A DNA stretch of 44,614 nucleotides from Candidatus Thalassarchaeum sp. (GTDB taxonomy: Archaea; Thermoplasmatota; Poseidoniia; Poseidoniales; Thalassarchaeaceae), in NCBI GenBank assembly GCA_022449345.1, contig JAKURL010000014.1:1-44614 (forward strand). Direction: 5' to 3'. Position numbers and translations under genes: made by a program. Under the pieces are notes generated by a model. The model did no database searches. It had not been told where the DNA came from and was given only the letters and a program-made list of their open reading frames with translations. Below, in pieces: positions 25,533-35,447 of this stretch; positions within the stretch are counted from its first letter, which is position 1; the number at the start of each line of letters is the position of its first letter.

Positions 25533-26375
25533 TCAATCGTAATTGAGCATCTCCCAAGCGATTAGTAGGTCGGATGCGTTAATTCTGCCCTGAGAGGAAA
25601 GGTGTGAGCCTGTCTCCATGGTAGAATAAACAAGGTCCTGATTCAGCAATGGAGCGTGGATTCGAGTCCAATCGCCACCAACCCCCAGTCCCATAATTGC
25701 AGTCTTTTGATCGGATTCTTTCAGTATCCAAGCAGCCTCGAATAGTTTCAATCCAGAATTTCTTCCATTGGTACTGTAACATACCTTGATAATTTCTCCA
25801 GAATCTGCCATATCTTCTATGTCGTTGATGATTTCTGAGGCACTGATCGGCTCTTCGGAGAAATGAGTAGATGCGATTACTTTGGTCTTACCTTTGGCGA
25901 TCTGCATAAGTTCAGAACGGCTTTTTGAAACTATATCGGCCTCAAGGTCCACCCAACTTACACCACTATCGATGGCTGCCCTCAAAACTGTAATTCTCTC
26001 ATCCTCGGTTCCTGGAAAATAACCACCTTGCCTCTCTGGGCGGCAGGTTAGAACCACCGATAAATCGATGCCGTCCTTGAAAGCGGCTAGAGCAGCTGCT
26101 AAATCGACGGAATCGTATGGTTGGGAAATATACTCTGGAGGGGTATAAACAGGCTTCCTGTAGCCCTGCTCGTCATTAGAATCGGTTTTTTCAACAGGTT
26201 CAGGAGCTTTCTCGACGACCCAAAGCTTGTCGAGGCGTACCTCGCACAAGTCTGCACCCACCGCAGTAGCCCTTGCTGCATCTGCGAGTATCTCCTCCAC
26301 CGAGCACCCCGTGAGGGTCACACAGATGGTCGGTCTTCGCATCGGCTCGGCGACCGGAGGGGTCTGTTTAACCAT
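25533..26375 (-). CDS. aroD: 3-dehydroquinate dehydratase, type I
   Basis: This 280-residue enzyme catalyses the third step of the shikimate pathway by a Schiff-base mechanism. Visible marks are GADLCEVRLD, VVLTCRPERQGG, the catalytic His region VIASTHF, and IIKVCYSTN with the Schiff-base Lys. Near the end, TRIHAPLL and SSQGRINASDLL correspond to the substrate-binding loop. A Pro/Glu-rich insert of about 35 residues follows EVRLD; the family is usually about 220-250 residues. aroA lies 6 kb away on the other strand. ATG 26375 shows no SD; ATG 26342, just before RRPTICVTL, is an alternative. Confidence 0.9.
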   Translation of the reverse strand: MVKQTPPVAEPMRRPTICVTLTGCSVEEILADAARATAVGADLCEVRLDKLWVVEKAPEPVEKTDSNDEQGYRKPVYTPPEYISQPYDSVDLAAALAAFKDGIDLSVVLTCRPERQGGYFPGTEDERITVLRAAIDSGVSWVDLEADIVSKSRSELMQIAKGKTKVIASTHFSEEPISASEIINDIEDMADSGEIIKVCYSTNGRNSGLKLFEAAWILKESDQKTAIMGLGVGGDWTRIHAPLLNQDLVYSTMETGSHLSSQGRINASDLLIAWEMLNYD

Positions 26376-26389
26376 ATTTGTGAGGCAAT

Positions 26390-26408
26390 ACCCCTCCTCT
26401 GGAGGGGT
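26390..26408 (-). promoter_or_regulatory. Inverted repeat upstream of aroD
   Basis: ACCCCTCC (26390-26397) and GGAGGGGT (26401-26408) pair perfectly around TCT, 15 bases before the aroD ATG. It lies in a divergent promoter region, so a terminator role is unlikely. It may be a leader hairpin or an operator. The AT-rich CAATTTAC at 26418-26425 is a possible TATA for the minus strand. Confidence 0.4.
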
Positions 26409-26482
26409 GGAGGGCTCAATTTACTTCCACTTTCGAAGTTTATCAGACCCTCTCTCAGGAGTATTGATTAACCCCCCATAGG

Positions 26483-28500
<2,018 letters not shown>

Positions 28501-28509
28501 GGTGTGGAA

Positions 28510-31206
28510 ATGAGTGGGGATTTAGAACGAAGATTCATCTCCGATGAGATGAAAGAAAGTTACATCAATTACGCCATGAGTGTAATCATTGGTCGCGCGC
28601 TTCCAGATGTTAGAGATGGCTTAAAGCCGGTTCACAGGCGTATCCTATGGGGTATGCACCAAGCAGGACATACTCACGAAAAGGGGTACAGTAAGTCCGC
28701 TAGATCAGTAGGTGAGGTCATGGGTAAGTACCATCCACACGGAGATCAAGCCCTTTACGATACAATGGTGAGAATGGCTCAAGATTTTTCATTACGATAT
28801 CCATTGGTCGATGGCCAGGGTAATTTCGGCTCGATAGACGGAGACCCTCCTGCCGCAATGCGGTACACAGAGAGTAGGTTGGATCGACTTTCCTCTCATA
28901 TGCTGGATGATATCAACAAGGACACCATCGACATGGTTGCTAACTTTGATGATAGTGAAATAGAACCCACTGTACTTCCCTCAAGGCTACCCAATCTACT
29001 ACTAAATGGAAGCGACGGAATAGCAGTAGGAATGGCAACAAAAATCCCACCTCACAACCTTAACGAAGTCGCCGCAGCAGTGCGATTCCACACAGAGAAG
29101 GTAATCGAAGAAGATCGTAAGCGCTCATTGGACAAGCCGCCTAAGAGTGACGCTATTGAATACATGGAGTACCTCAAAGGGCCAGACTTTCCTACAGGGG
29201 CCACGATTTATGGGATTGATGGAATTCTAGACATGTATAGAACTGGACAGGGAAGATTCCATATCCGCTCAGATGCCGAGGTTAGAGATGACTCCTCGGG
29301 CAAGAAAATAATCATCACTTCTATTCCATATCAAGTTCGCAAAGCAGGTATGCTGAAGGGGATCGCTGAACTTGTAACTAAAGAAATCATCAAGGGTATT
29401 CGTGACATACGTGATGAGTCTAGTAAGGAGGGTATCCGTGTAGTTATCGAGGTAAAGAATAACGCTGATCCGCACGCTATCTTGAATCAGTTATACCGAT
29501 CTAGCAGATTGCAGGAATCCTATTCTGCAAATATGATGGGGATTCTGAATGAAGCCCCTGTACAACTTGATCTCTCGACAATCCTACACACCTACGTTCG
29601 ACATCGAGAATCCGTAATCGAGCGAAGAACTCAATTCGAACTCAACAAGGCAGAGGCTCGTGCTCACATCCTTGAAGGATTAATGGCCGCTCAGAAGAGA
29701 ATGACCGAGATTATTGAAGTCGGAAGGAATTCCGATTCTCGCGATCAATTTGAATCATATCTAAGAGGGGATGAAAAATATCCAAAGATTAAGCGATTCG
29801 ACTTCTCAGAAAAACAAGCAAAGGCGATTGCTGAGCGCCGACTATACCAACTTACTAAACTCAACGTAAAGGAAGTTGAGGAGGAACTCGGGAAACTCAA
29901 AGAGGCAATCAAGGAATACAAGTCAATCTTAGATAGCCGTAAACGAAGATTAGAGATTCTAATTTCTGAACTTGAAAATGTTGTAGAAAAACACGGAGAT
30001 GAGAGACGAAGCCACATCGACCCAACTCCATTATCCATGGATAGAGAAGACCTAGTTGCAGAACGTGCCCTAGTAATCTCACTAACTCAAGACAATTACA
30101 TTCGCCACCTGCCTGTTGAGGCATTCCGATTACAAAACCGTGGAGGTAAGGGCCTCAAGGGAGTTGCAACCAAGGATGAAGACGCACCGGCTGCAATCGT
30201 CACCTGCTTCTCTAAGGATAGGTTGCTGATATTTACTGACCAAGGTCGAGTCTACGGTTTGCGTGCTTGGGAAACACCTCTCGCAAGTAGGTATGGAAGA
30301 GGAACTCACATCCGTAATTTACTGCAAAAAATTAGAGATGATGAGAAAGTTATCTCAATTCTACCTATGGACAGAGAATTAATTGAGGATCCAGAAGGAC
30401 ATTACCTTATCTTCGCAACAAGTCAAGGCAGAATCAAGCGAAGTCGTCTTTCCGAATATGTTCGAATCAACCGAAATGGCAAGTACGCTCTAAAATTTGC
30501 AACCGATACCGACTCTTTGGTACAAGTTCGGCCGGCAACAGATGCTGATCACGTGGTCCTAGTCTCATCCGGAGGTTATGCTTGCCGCTTCTTGCCGTCT
30601 GAAGTAAAGACAAGAACCGACCCCTCCTCTGGCGAAGTTCAGACCACTCACACTGTCAGAGTTCAAGGTAGAGTTAGCCAAGGTGTAAGTGGAATGAAAC
30701 TCTCACCCACTGATAGTGTAATTGGCATGATTGTAACCGATGATGCCGATACCAGTGTTCTGACAATTTCCAAGTATGGAATGGCAAAGCGTAGCCGCTT
30801 AGGCTCAGGAAGTATGGTTCCTGTGACTAACGAAGACGGCTCGCAAGTTCTCGATAACGAAGGCGAGCCGGTAATGGAAAGAGATGGCTACAGAAAGACC
30901 AACCGAGGCACCAAAGGAGTTCGAACAATGGCGCTCTCTAATGAGGATGAAATTGTTGGAGTAAGGCAAATCCCGGAGCTATCAGACCAGCTATTCATGC
31001 TAACTGGCAGTGGTATGATGATCCGCATGCCTGCAACCCAGACCAAGGAGACCTTGGGCAAGGTTACAAAGGGCACTAGAATAATGGAATTGAGAGATTC
31101 TGACAAGAAGTCCCACGTTGACGAAATTATCTTTGTAGCACGTCTACCTGCGGAACTAATCGATGGAAATGACGAGAATTCTGAGGGGTCGAGCGAGGAA
31201 GAATGA
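28510..31206 (+). CDS. gyrA: DNA gyrase subunit A
   Basis: This 898-residue breakage-rejoining and DNA-wrapping subunit has the catalytic Tyr 119 in [13 protein letters not shown]. The C-terminal wrapping domain has the GyrA box as QNRGGKG at residue 542, which marks it as gyrase rather than topoisomerase IV. In the quinolone-determining region [10 protein letters not shown], the usual Ser (E. coli 83) is Gln 80, while the acidic residue (E. coli 87) is kept as Asp 84. ATG 28510 was chosen because GAGGTG lies 5 bases upstream; a GTG at 28504 would overlap that SD. The tail is strongly acidic (EGSSEEE). Confidence 0.96.
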   Translation: MSGDLERRFISDEMKESYINYAMSVIIGRALPDVRDGLKPVHRRILWGMHQAGHTHEKGYSKSARSVGEVMGKYHPHGDQALYDTMVRMAQDFSLRYPLVDGQGNFGSIDGDPPAAMRYTESRLDRLSSHMLDDINKDTIDMVANFDDSEIEPTVLPSRLPNLLLNGSDGIAVGMATKIPPHNLNEVAAAVRFHTEKVIEEDRKRSLDKPPKSDAIEYMEYLKGPDFPTGATIYGIDGILDMYRTGQGRFHIRSDAEVRDDSSGKKIIITSIPYQVRKAGMLKGIAELVTKEIIKGIRDIRDESSKEGIRVVIEVKNNADPHAILNQLYRSSRLQESYSANMMGILNEAPVQLDLSTILHTYVRHRESVIERRTQFELNKAEARAHILEGLMAAQKRMTEIIEVGRNSDSRDQFESYLRGDEKYPKIKRFDFSEKQAKAIAERRLYQLTKLNVKEVEEELGKLKEAIKEYKSILDSRKRRLEILISELENVVEKHGDERRSHIDPTPLSMDREDLVAERALVISLTQDNYIRHLPVEAFRLQNRGGKGLKGVATKDEDAPAAIVTCFSKDRLLIFTDQGRVYGLRAWETPLASRYGRGTHIRNLLQKIRDDEKVISILPMDRELIEDPEGHYLIFATSQGRIKRSRLSEYVRINRNGKYALKFATDTDSLVQVRPATDADHVVLVSSGGYACRFLPSEVKTRTDPSSGEVQTTHTVRVQGRVSQGVSGMKLSPTDSVIGMIVTDDADTSVLTISKYGMAKRSRLGSGSMVPVTNEDGSQVLDNEGEPVMERDGYRKTNRGTKGVRTMALSNEDEIVGVRQIPELSDQLFMLTGSGMMIRMPATQTKETLGKVTKGTRIMELRDSDKKSHVDEIIFVARLPAELIDGNDENSEGSSEEE

Positions 31207-31252
31207 TTCCAACCGCTCGCCTTAAGCCGCAATCTAAGGTCGCGGGAACACT

Positions 31253-31339
31253 GCGGCAGTCGCATAGCCTGGCCATTGCGCTGGATTGCTAATCCAGTGG
31301 TGTTTCACCTCGGGAGTTCAAATCTCCCCTGTCGCGCCA
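31253..31339 (+). tRNA. tRNA-Ser (GCT anticodon), CCA encoded
   Basis: The acceptor stem GCGGCAG (31253-31259) pairs with CTGTCGC (31329-31335) with one G-T. The anticodon stem CTGGA/TCCAG encloses TTGCTAA with GCT at 31288-31290, reading AGC/AGT serine codons. A long variable arm (GGTG-TTT-CACC) and the discriminator G (31336) fit class II tRNA-Ser. The T arm is GGGAG-TTCAAAT-CTCCC. CCA is present in the DNA at 31337-31339. It lies 46 bases after gyrA; the upstream CTTAAG is a weak TATA candidate. Confidence 0.93.
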
Positions 31340-31387
31340 TCAAAAGCAAGAGGAGGATTCATGATTTGGTAGTCCATCTCAGACACC

Positions 31388-32233
31388 GTGAGTGTAGCTA
31401 GTTGGTTGATTGTGGGCCTCTCCGTATTGACTGTAATCGGATTCCTATTTCTGGTTGCAGTTTGGATTCGAGTTCACAGATTGAGGCCCTCAAATGACCG
31501 TTCATGGGTAAATGACAACTCGCGTAATGCAAAGATAGAATTCGATGGTGACATTGTAAAAATCAAGAATATTCGCGATTTTAATTGGCGAACCACGAAA
31601 GATTACGATGAGAGATGGATAAATGATGAATACGACCTAAGTCAGGTAGAATCAATTTGGCTGGCACTGGAATATTTTGACCCTAAACATCGTCAAATGG
31701 CCCATACAATTCTCTCATTCCAGTTCGAAGATGGACGACGTCTCGCCTGTTCAATAGAGGTTAGAAGGGAGAAAGGCGAGAGATATCATCCCATTAAAGG
31801 ACTATTTCGAGAATACGAGCTAATCTATGTGTGGGCGACTGAGAGGGATGTAATCGGGGTTCGAACTCGCTGCAGGAAGTACTCAGAGACACACCTGTTC
31901 AAAGCTGTAGTCTTAGGCCCTGGAAATGAGAGGAGGATGTTAGAATCCTATCTCAAGAGAACTAATGATCTAGCGACAAATCCTGAGTGGTACAATACAA
32001 TCACTAATACTTGCACGACAAATATCGTTAGACATGTCAACGAAGTCTATCCAAAAAGAGTTCCAAAGGCAATCTCCATTTTGATGCCCGGATTGAGTCC
32101 GAAGATGCTCGAGCGTGCAAATTTGATTGAAATGAAAGGCACTCTGGAAGAAACTCTAGCTGCTTGCGAAATCGATGAAAAGGCCAAGGCTTGGAATGGT
32201 GAAGATGATTTTGGAGATATCATCCGAACCTAG
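31388..32233 (+). CDS. DUF4105 (Lnb N-terminal-like) membrane-anchored protein
   Basis: This 281-residue protein has one N-terminal span (about 4-27), then a soluble domain matching DUF4105. Marks are IWLALEYFDPKHRQMAHT, LSFQFEDGRRLACSIEVR, LFREYELIYVWATERD and WYNTITNTCTTNIVRHV. The conserved His (MAHT) and Cys (NTCTTN) recall a papain-like dyad, but catalysis is inference. GTG 31388 is taken as the start, without a clear SD. A strong AGGAGG precedes an ATG at 31361 that is in the same frame but is followed by TAG after three codons, so the start may recently have moved. Flanked by tRNA-Ser and aroA. Confidence 0.78.
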   Translation: MSVASWLIVGLSVLTVIGFLFLVAVWIRVHRLRPSNDRSWVNDNSRNAKIEFDGDIVKIKNIRDFNWRTTKDYDERWINDEYDLSQVESIWLALEYFDPKHRQMAHTILSFQFEDGRRLACSIEVRREKGERYHPIKGLFREYELIYVWATERDVIGVRTRCRKYSETHLFKAVVLGPGNERRMLESYLKRTNDLATNPEWYNTITNTCTTNIVRHVNEVYPKRVPKAISILMPGLSPKMLERANLIEMKGTLEETLAACEIDEKAKAWNGEDDFGDIIRT

Positions 32234-32299
32234 ATTGCTTTGATTCAAACGCTCTATTTCGCATCGTTGGGTTGAATTGTCTAGCCTCTATGAGAGGTT

Positions 32300-33487
32300 G
32301 TGGTCAGAATACCTCAGATGCGACTTTTCGGCTCACGCGAGTGGCGATTACCGCCATCAAAAAGTCACATTATTCGTTGGTTGACTATGGTTGCTCAAGG
32401 TGAATCTGCATGCTTAATTAAGTTCTACAAGTCTCCTGGGATTGACGTTGATTCGATGTCTGAATGCCTACAAGCAATGGGCTTGAGGGTCGAAGAAAGA
32501 GAAGGAGGTTGGCTTGTTCAACCTCCGGAACAAGGTCTCAGTGCCCCGAAAACAGTTCTTAACTGTGGTAATTCAGGTACCGCAGCGAGAGTGTTGAGTG
32601 CTTTGGCAGCGACAATGGATGAAGAAGTAAGAATAGACGGTGATAAGTCGTTGCGAGCGAGAAGCAGCAGCCTAGGGAGGGTGTTGCGAGACCTCGGGAT
32701 AGAAGTTGATAACGATGCCTTACCTGTAACTGTACATGGGAAAATGAAAGGCACTGCAACCGTTGACCTTTCAGAATCCAGTCAACCACTTAGTTCCCTC
32801 ATTCTCGCTTCACCGAACTTGACCGAAGCCATCGAAATTCATACGGAAGGTGAAGCAGTTAGCAGAGGATATCTAGGTATGACATTCGATATTGCTAGGA
32901 AGTGTGGTTGCCCCTTGGAAATGAGTTCTCAACTAATCCTTGAACCTTGGAAAGTCAGTCCTCCCAGTGAAGTAGATATTCCACCTGAACTGAGTCTCTT
33001 TCCGATGGCAATCCTGCTAGAACTACTACATGAGGGATTGAGTCTGCAGACCGAATTAGCAACATACGACCCACTTCTGTTGATGGCATTCGATGCAATA
33101 GATAGAGCAAATGGAAGCGAAGTGGATTTGCGAGATGCTAGCGATTTGGTTACACCAGCAGCAGTATGGATGGCATTGAGCGAGGGTGGAACGATTAGCG
33201 GAATTTCTCATGCACGCGGAAAAGAATCGAATAGAATACTCCGTACAGTAGAACTGCTACAAGCATTTGGAATGAAGTCAAAGGAGACTGATGACGGCTT
33301 GATTGTCCAAGGTCGACAACTTCCATCCACACCAAAGGAGGCGGTTGAGACACACAGGGATCACAGATTGGCGATGGTCGCAATGATTCTGGCAAGCAAA
33401 GTTGGAGCGGAGATAGTCGACGCAGAGATTTGCGAGGTTTCACACCCTGGATTTATCGAACAATTGTTGGGGTTATCTCAACCATGA
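32300..33487 (+). CDS. aroA: 3-phosphoshikimate 1-carboxyvinyltransferase (EPSP synthase)
   Basis: This 395-residue enzyme joins PEP to shikimate-3-phosphate in the sixth shikimate step. Motifs: LPPSKSHIIRWL (substrate and PEP-binding Lys, Ser, Arg), NCGNSGTAARVLSA, GKESNRILRTVELL (K-E-x-x-R), and HRDHRLAMVAMIL near the C-terminus. It is about 30 residues shorter than typical bacterial enzymes, as is common in archaea. GTG 32300 follows GAGAGG closely; ATG 32318 is possible. Its last 10 bases overlap the convergent mutL 3' end. The 66-base upstream gap shows no clear promoter. Confidence 0.93.
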   Translation: MVRIPQMRLFGSREWRLPPSKSHIIRWLTMVAQGESACLIKFYKSPGIDVDSMSECLQAMGLRVEEREGGWLVQPPEQGLSAPKTVLNCGNSGTAARVLSALAATMDEEVRIDGDKSLRARSSSLGRVLRDLGIEVDNDALPVTVHGKMKGTATVDLSESSQPLSSLILASPNLTEAIEIHTEGEAVSRGYLGMTFDIARKCGCPLEMSSQLILEPWKVSPPSEVDIPPELSLFPMAILLELLHEGLSLQTELATYDPLLLMAFDAIDRANGSEVDLRDASDLVTPAAVWMALSEGGTISGISHARGKESNRILRTVELLQAFGMKSKETDDGLIVQGRQLPSTPKEAVETHRDHRLAMVAMILASKVGAEIVDAEICEVSHPGFIEQLLGLSQP

Positions 33488-35445
33488 CGGCCAAAGTGTC
33501 GGTCTAAATGATTCATGGTTAAGCGAAGCACTGTCGGTCTGCCATGAACGCAAGCCCAAGGGTTTGGAACGGTTCTCATATCCTCCAGTAATCTCCTCAT
33601 TTGAGGAAGACTCAGCTTTTCGTTTGCCTTCACTGCGCCTCGACAGGATCGCATGAAGGCGACGTGATCTCTAAGATTTGATACCGCATCAAATTCCTCA
33701 GTTCCGTCCGCAGTGCTGACCAACTCGATAAGTAAATCCTGTAGGAATCCTTCAAGCGAATCATTACCCACTAAAACTTCGGGAACTCGAGTAATTTGCA
33801 GACTGTCGTTTTGCAGTTCAAAACCGATTCCTAGACTCTCCAATGTTGACTTCCTAGCGACGGCCGTTACCTTCTGCCTTGAACCAACTGAGAGAGTAAT
33901 GGGGCTAAGCAAATCCTGCCCCTGCCAACTAACCATTTGCTCACGTAATCTCTCGTAGCGGATACGCTCATGTAGAGCGTGTTGATCGATAATGAATAAC
34001 TCATCATCACCCTCTGCAAGGATGTAAGAATCGGCCAATTGTGCTAAAGGATTCATCTTTGGAAGTTCAGGGAGGACTGCGGTTTCGGGCACTGGCTCGT
34101 CCAGTGGCGATGTGGATTCTCCGACTGCGTGTCTGTGTAATTCCCTCTCCTCAGAGGATAGGGATGGAGCCGTAGGTTCGGCATCCATTCCAGGTAGAGT
34201 GTCTTGTTCGGTGGTAAATTCTGAACCGAGTTTGGATTGTTTGCGAACCGGAGTTTCTACAGACGTTCTGATGCTTGAGAAGCGGGTCTGGACGGTTGGG
34301 TTTTCACTGGCGGCGCTAGCCCACTCTGGTAAGTTAGTGAATGGTGTCGCTGAAGGGCTTGTGCTAGCCCTTTCCGCTATGCCCTCAAGGACTGTGGCCT
34401 CACTCGCTTCTGGTCTAGTTGCGACTTGAGAAAGTGTGTGTTTAATCGAACGCTCAAGTCGCTCTAGAACTCGCCACGAATTCTTCAGCCTAACCTCTCT
34501 TTTTGTTGGATGAACGTTGACGTCGACTTCTTCTGGAGGCAAGTTGAGGGATAGGACACCTATCGGGTGTCTACCAACCATAAGTCGTGTATGATAGCCG
34601 CGCCTGACCGATTGAAGGAATGGCCCAGGCGCTACCGGCCTCCCATTTACCAGAATGTGAATATCATCTGATCGGCTTCTAGTTAGTCCGGGCGGTGATA
34701 TCCATCCAGACCATCTCTCCTCACCGGGTGCTTCGATGTCTACTCCAGAGGATGTCAATGGAATCAACTGGGATGATGTTGAGCCAAACAAATCGTACAA
34801 TCTGTCCTCGGCTGATTCCGCCGGAGGGCAATTCAACACCTTCCTTCCATCAACCTCGACCAGTATACCTGCATTAGGCTCTGCCAATGCCATTTGCACC
34901 CCTACATCGACTATGGCTGCGGTTTCGGTCGATGGTCGGCGTTGGAAGGAAAGACGTGCGGGGACTTTGGCAAACAAGTTGAGCACGTCGATTCGAGCCC
35001 CAGGTGCGATACCCGCTGCCTCGACATCTCCAACAATGCCATTGTCGACGTGAATTTGAGCACCATCGTCATCACTGATTCTACTCGCGACGGTTAACTC
35101 GCTAACAGCACCGATTGAAGCTAGAGCCTCTCCGCGAAATCCCTTGGTTTCGATATGACTCAAATCATCTGGGCCGGAGAGTTTACTGGTAGCGTGTCGA
35201 ATGATTGCTAACGGTAGTTCATCTTTAGGAATACCATGACCATCGTCGATTACGGTGATTCTATCGAAGCCACCTCTTTCGATTTCAACCCGAACGCTAT
35301 CAGCGCCCGCATCAATTGAGTTCTCGACGAGTTCCTTGACTACCTGAGCCGGACGTTCAACCACCTCTCCTGCTGCAATCTTGCCAATCGTCAACTCGTC
35401 GAGTTGCTTGATTGAGGTTCTATCAGGCTTCTCTAATTTGGCCAC
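33478..35445 (-). CDS. mutL: DNA mismatch repair protein MutL (endonuclease type)
   Basis: The 655-residue protein has the GHKL ATPase part: GKIAAGEVVERP, ELVENSIDAGAD, VIDDGHGI and TKGFRGEALASIGAV. The C-terminal part keeps the nicking motif DQHALHERIRYE (DQHA-x2-E-x4-E) near residue 485, plus SCRGAVKAN, CVHGRP and a terminal FGRHG. This predicts an endonuclease MutL as in bacteria lacking MutH. GTG 35445 was chosen because GGAGG lies 7 bases upstream; a GTG at 35451 overlaps the mutS stop as GTGA. A Ser/Thr/Pro-rich linker of about 110 residues joins the two halves. It is coupled to mutS. Confidence 0.95.
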   Translation of the reverse strand: MAKLEKPDRTSIKQLDELTIGKIAAGEVVERPAQVVKELVENSIDAGADSVRVEIERGGFDRITVIDDGHGIPKDELPLAIIRHATSKLSGPDDLSHIETKGFRGEALASIGAVSELTVASRISDDDGAQIHVDNGIVGDVEAAGIAPGARIDVLNLFAKVPARLSFQRRPSTETAAIVDVGVQMALAEPNAGILVEVDGRKVLNCPPAESAEDRLYDLFGSTSSQLIPLTSSGVDIEAPGEERWSGWISPPGLTRSRSDDIHILVNGRPVAPGPFLQSVRRGYHTRLMVGRHPIGVLSLNLPPEEVDVNVHPTKREVRLKNSWRVLERLERSIKHTLSQVATRPEASEATVLEGIAERASTSPSATPFTNLPEWASAASENPTVQTRFSSIRTSVETPVRKQSKLGSEFTTEQDTLPGMDAEPTAPSLSSEERELHRHAVGESTSPLDEPVPETAVLPELPKMNPLAQLADSYILAEGDDELFIIDQHALHERIRYERLREQMVSWQGQDLLSPITLSVGSRQKVTAVARKSTLESLGIGFELQNDSLQITRVPEVLVGNDSLEGFLQDLLIELVSTADGTEEFDAVSNLRDHVAFMRSCRGAVKANEKLSLPQMRRLLEDMRTVPNPWACVHGRPTVLRLTMNHLDRHFGRHG

Positions 35446-35447
35446 GC

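Noticed and set aside
28510-31206. Topoisomerase IV ParC instead of GyrA
   Set aside because: The GyrA box QNRGGKG and pairing with a Toprim GyrB directly upstream support gyrase.
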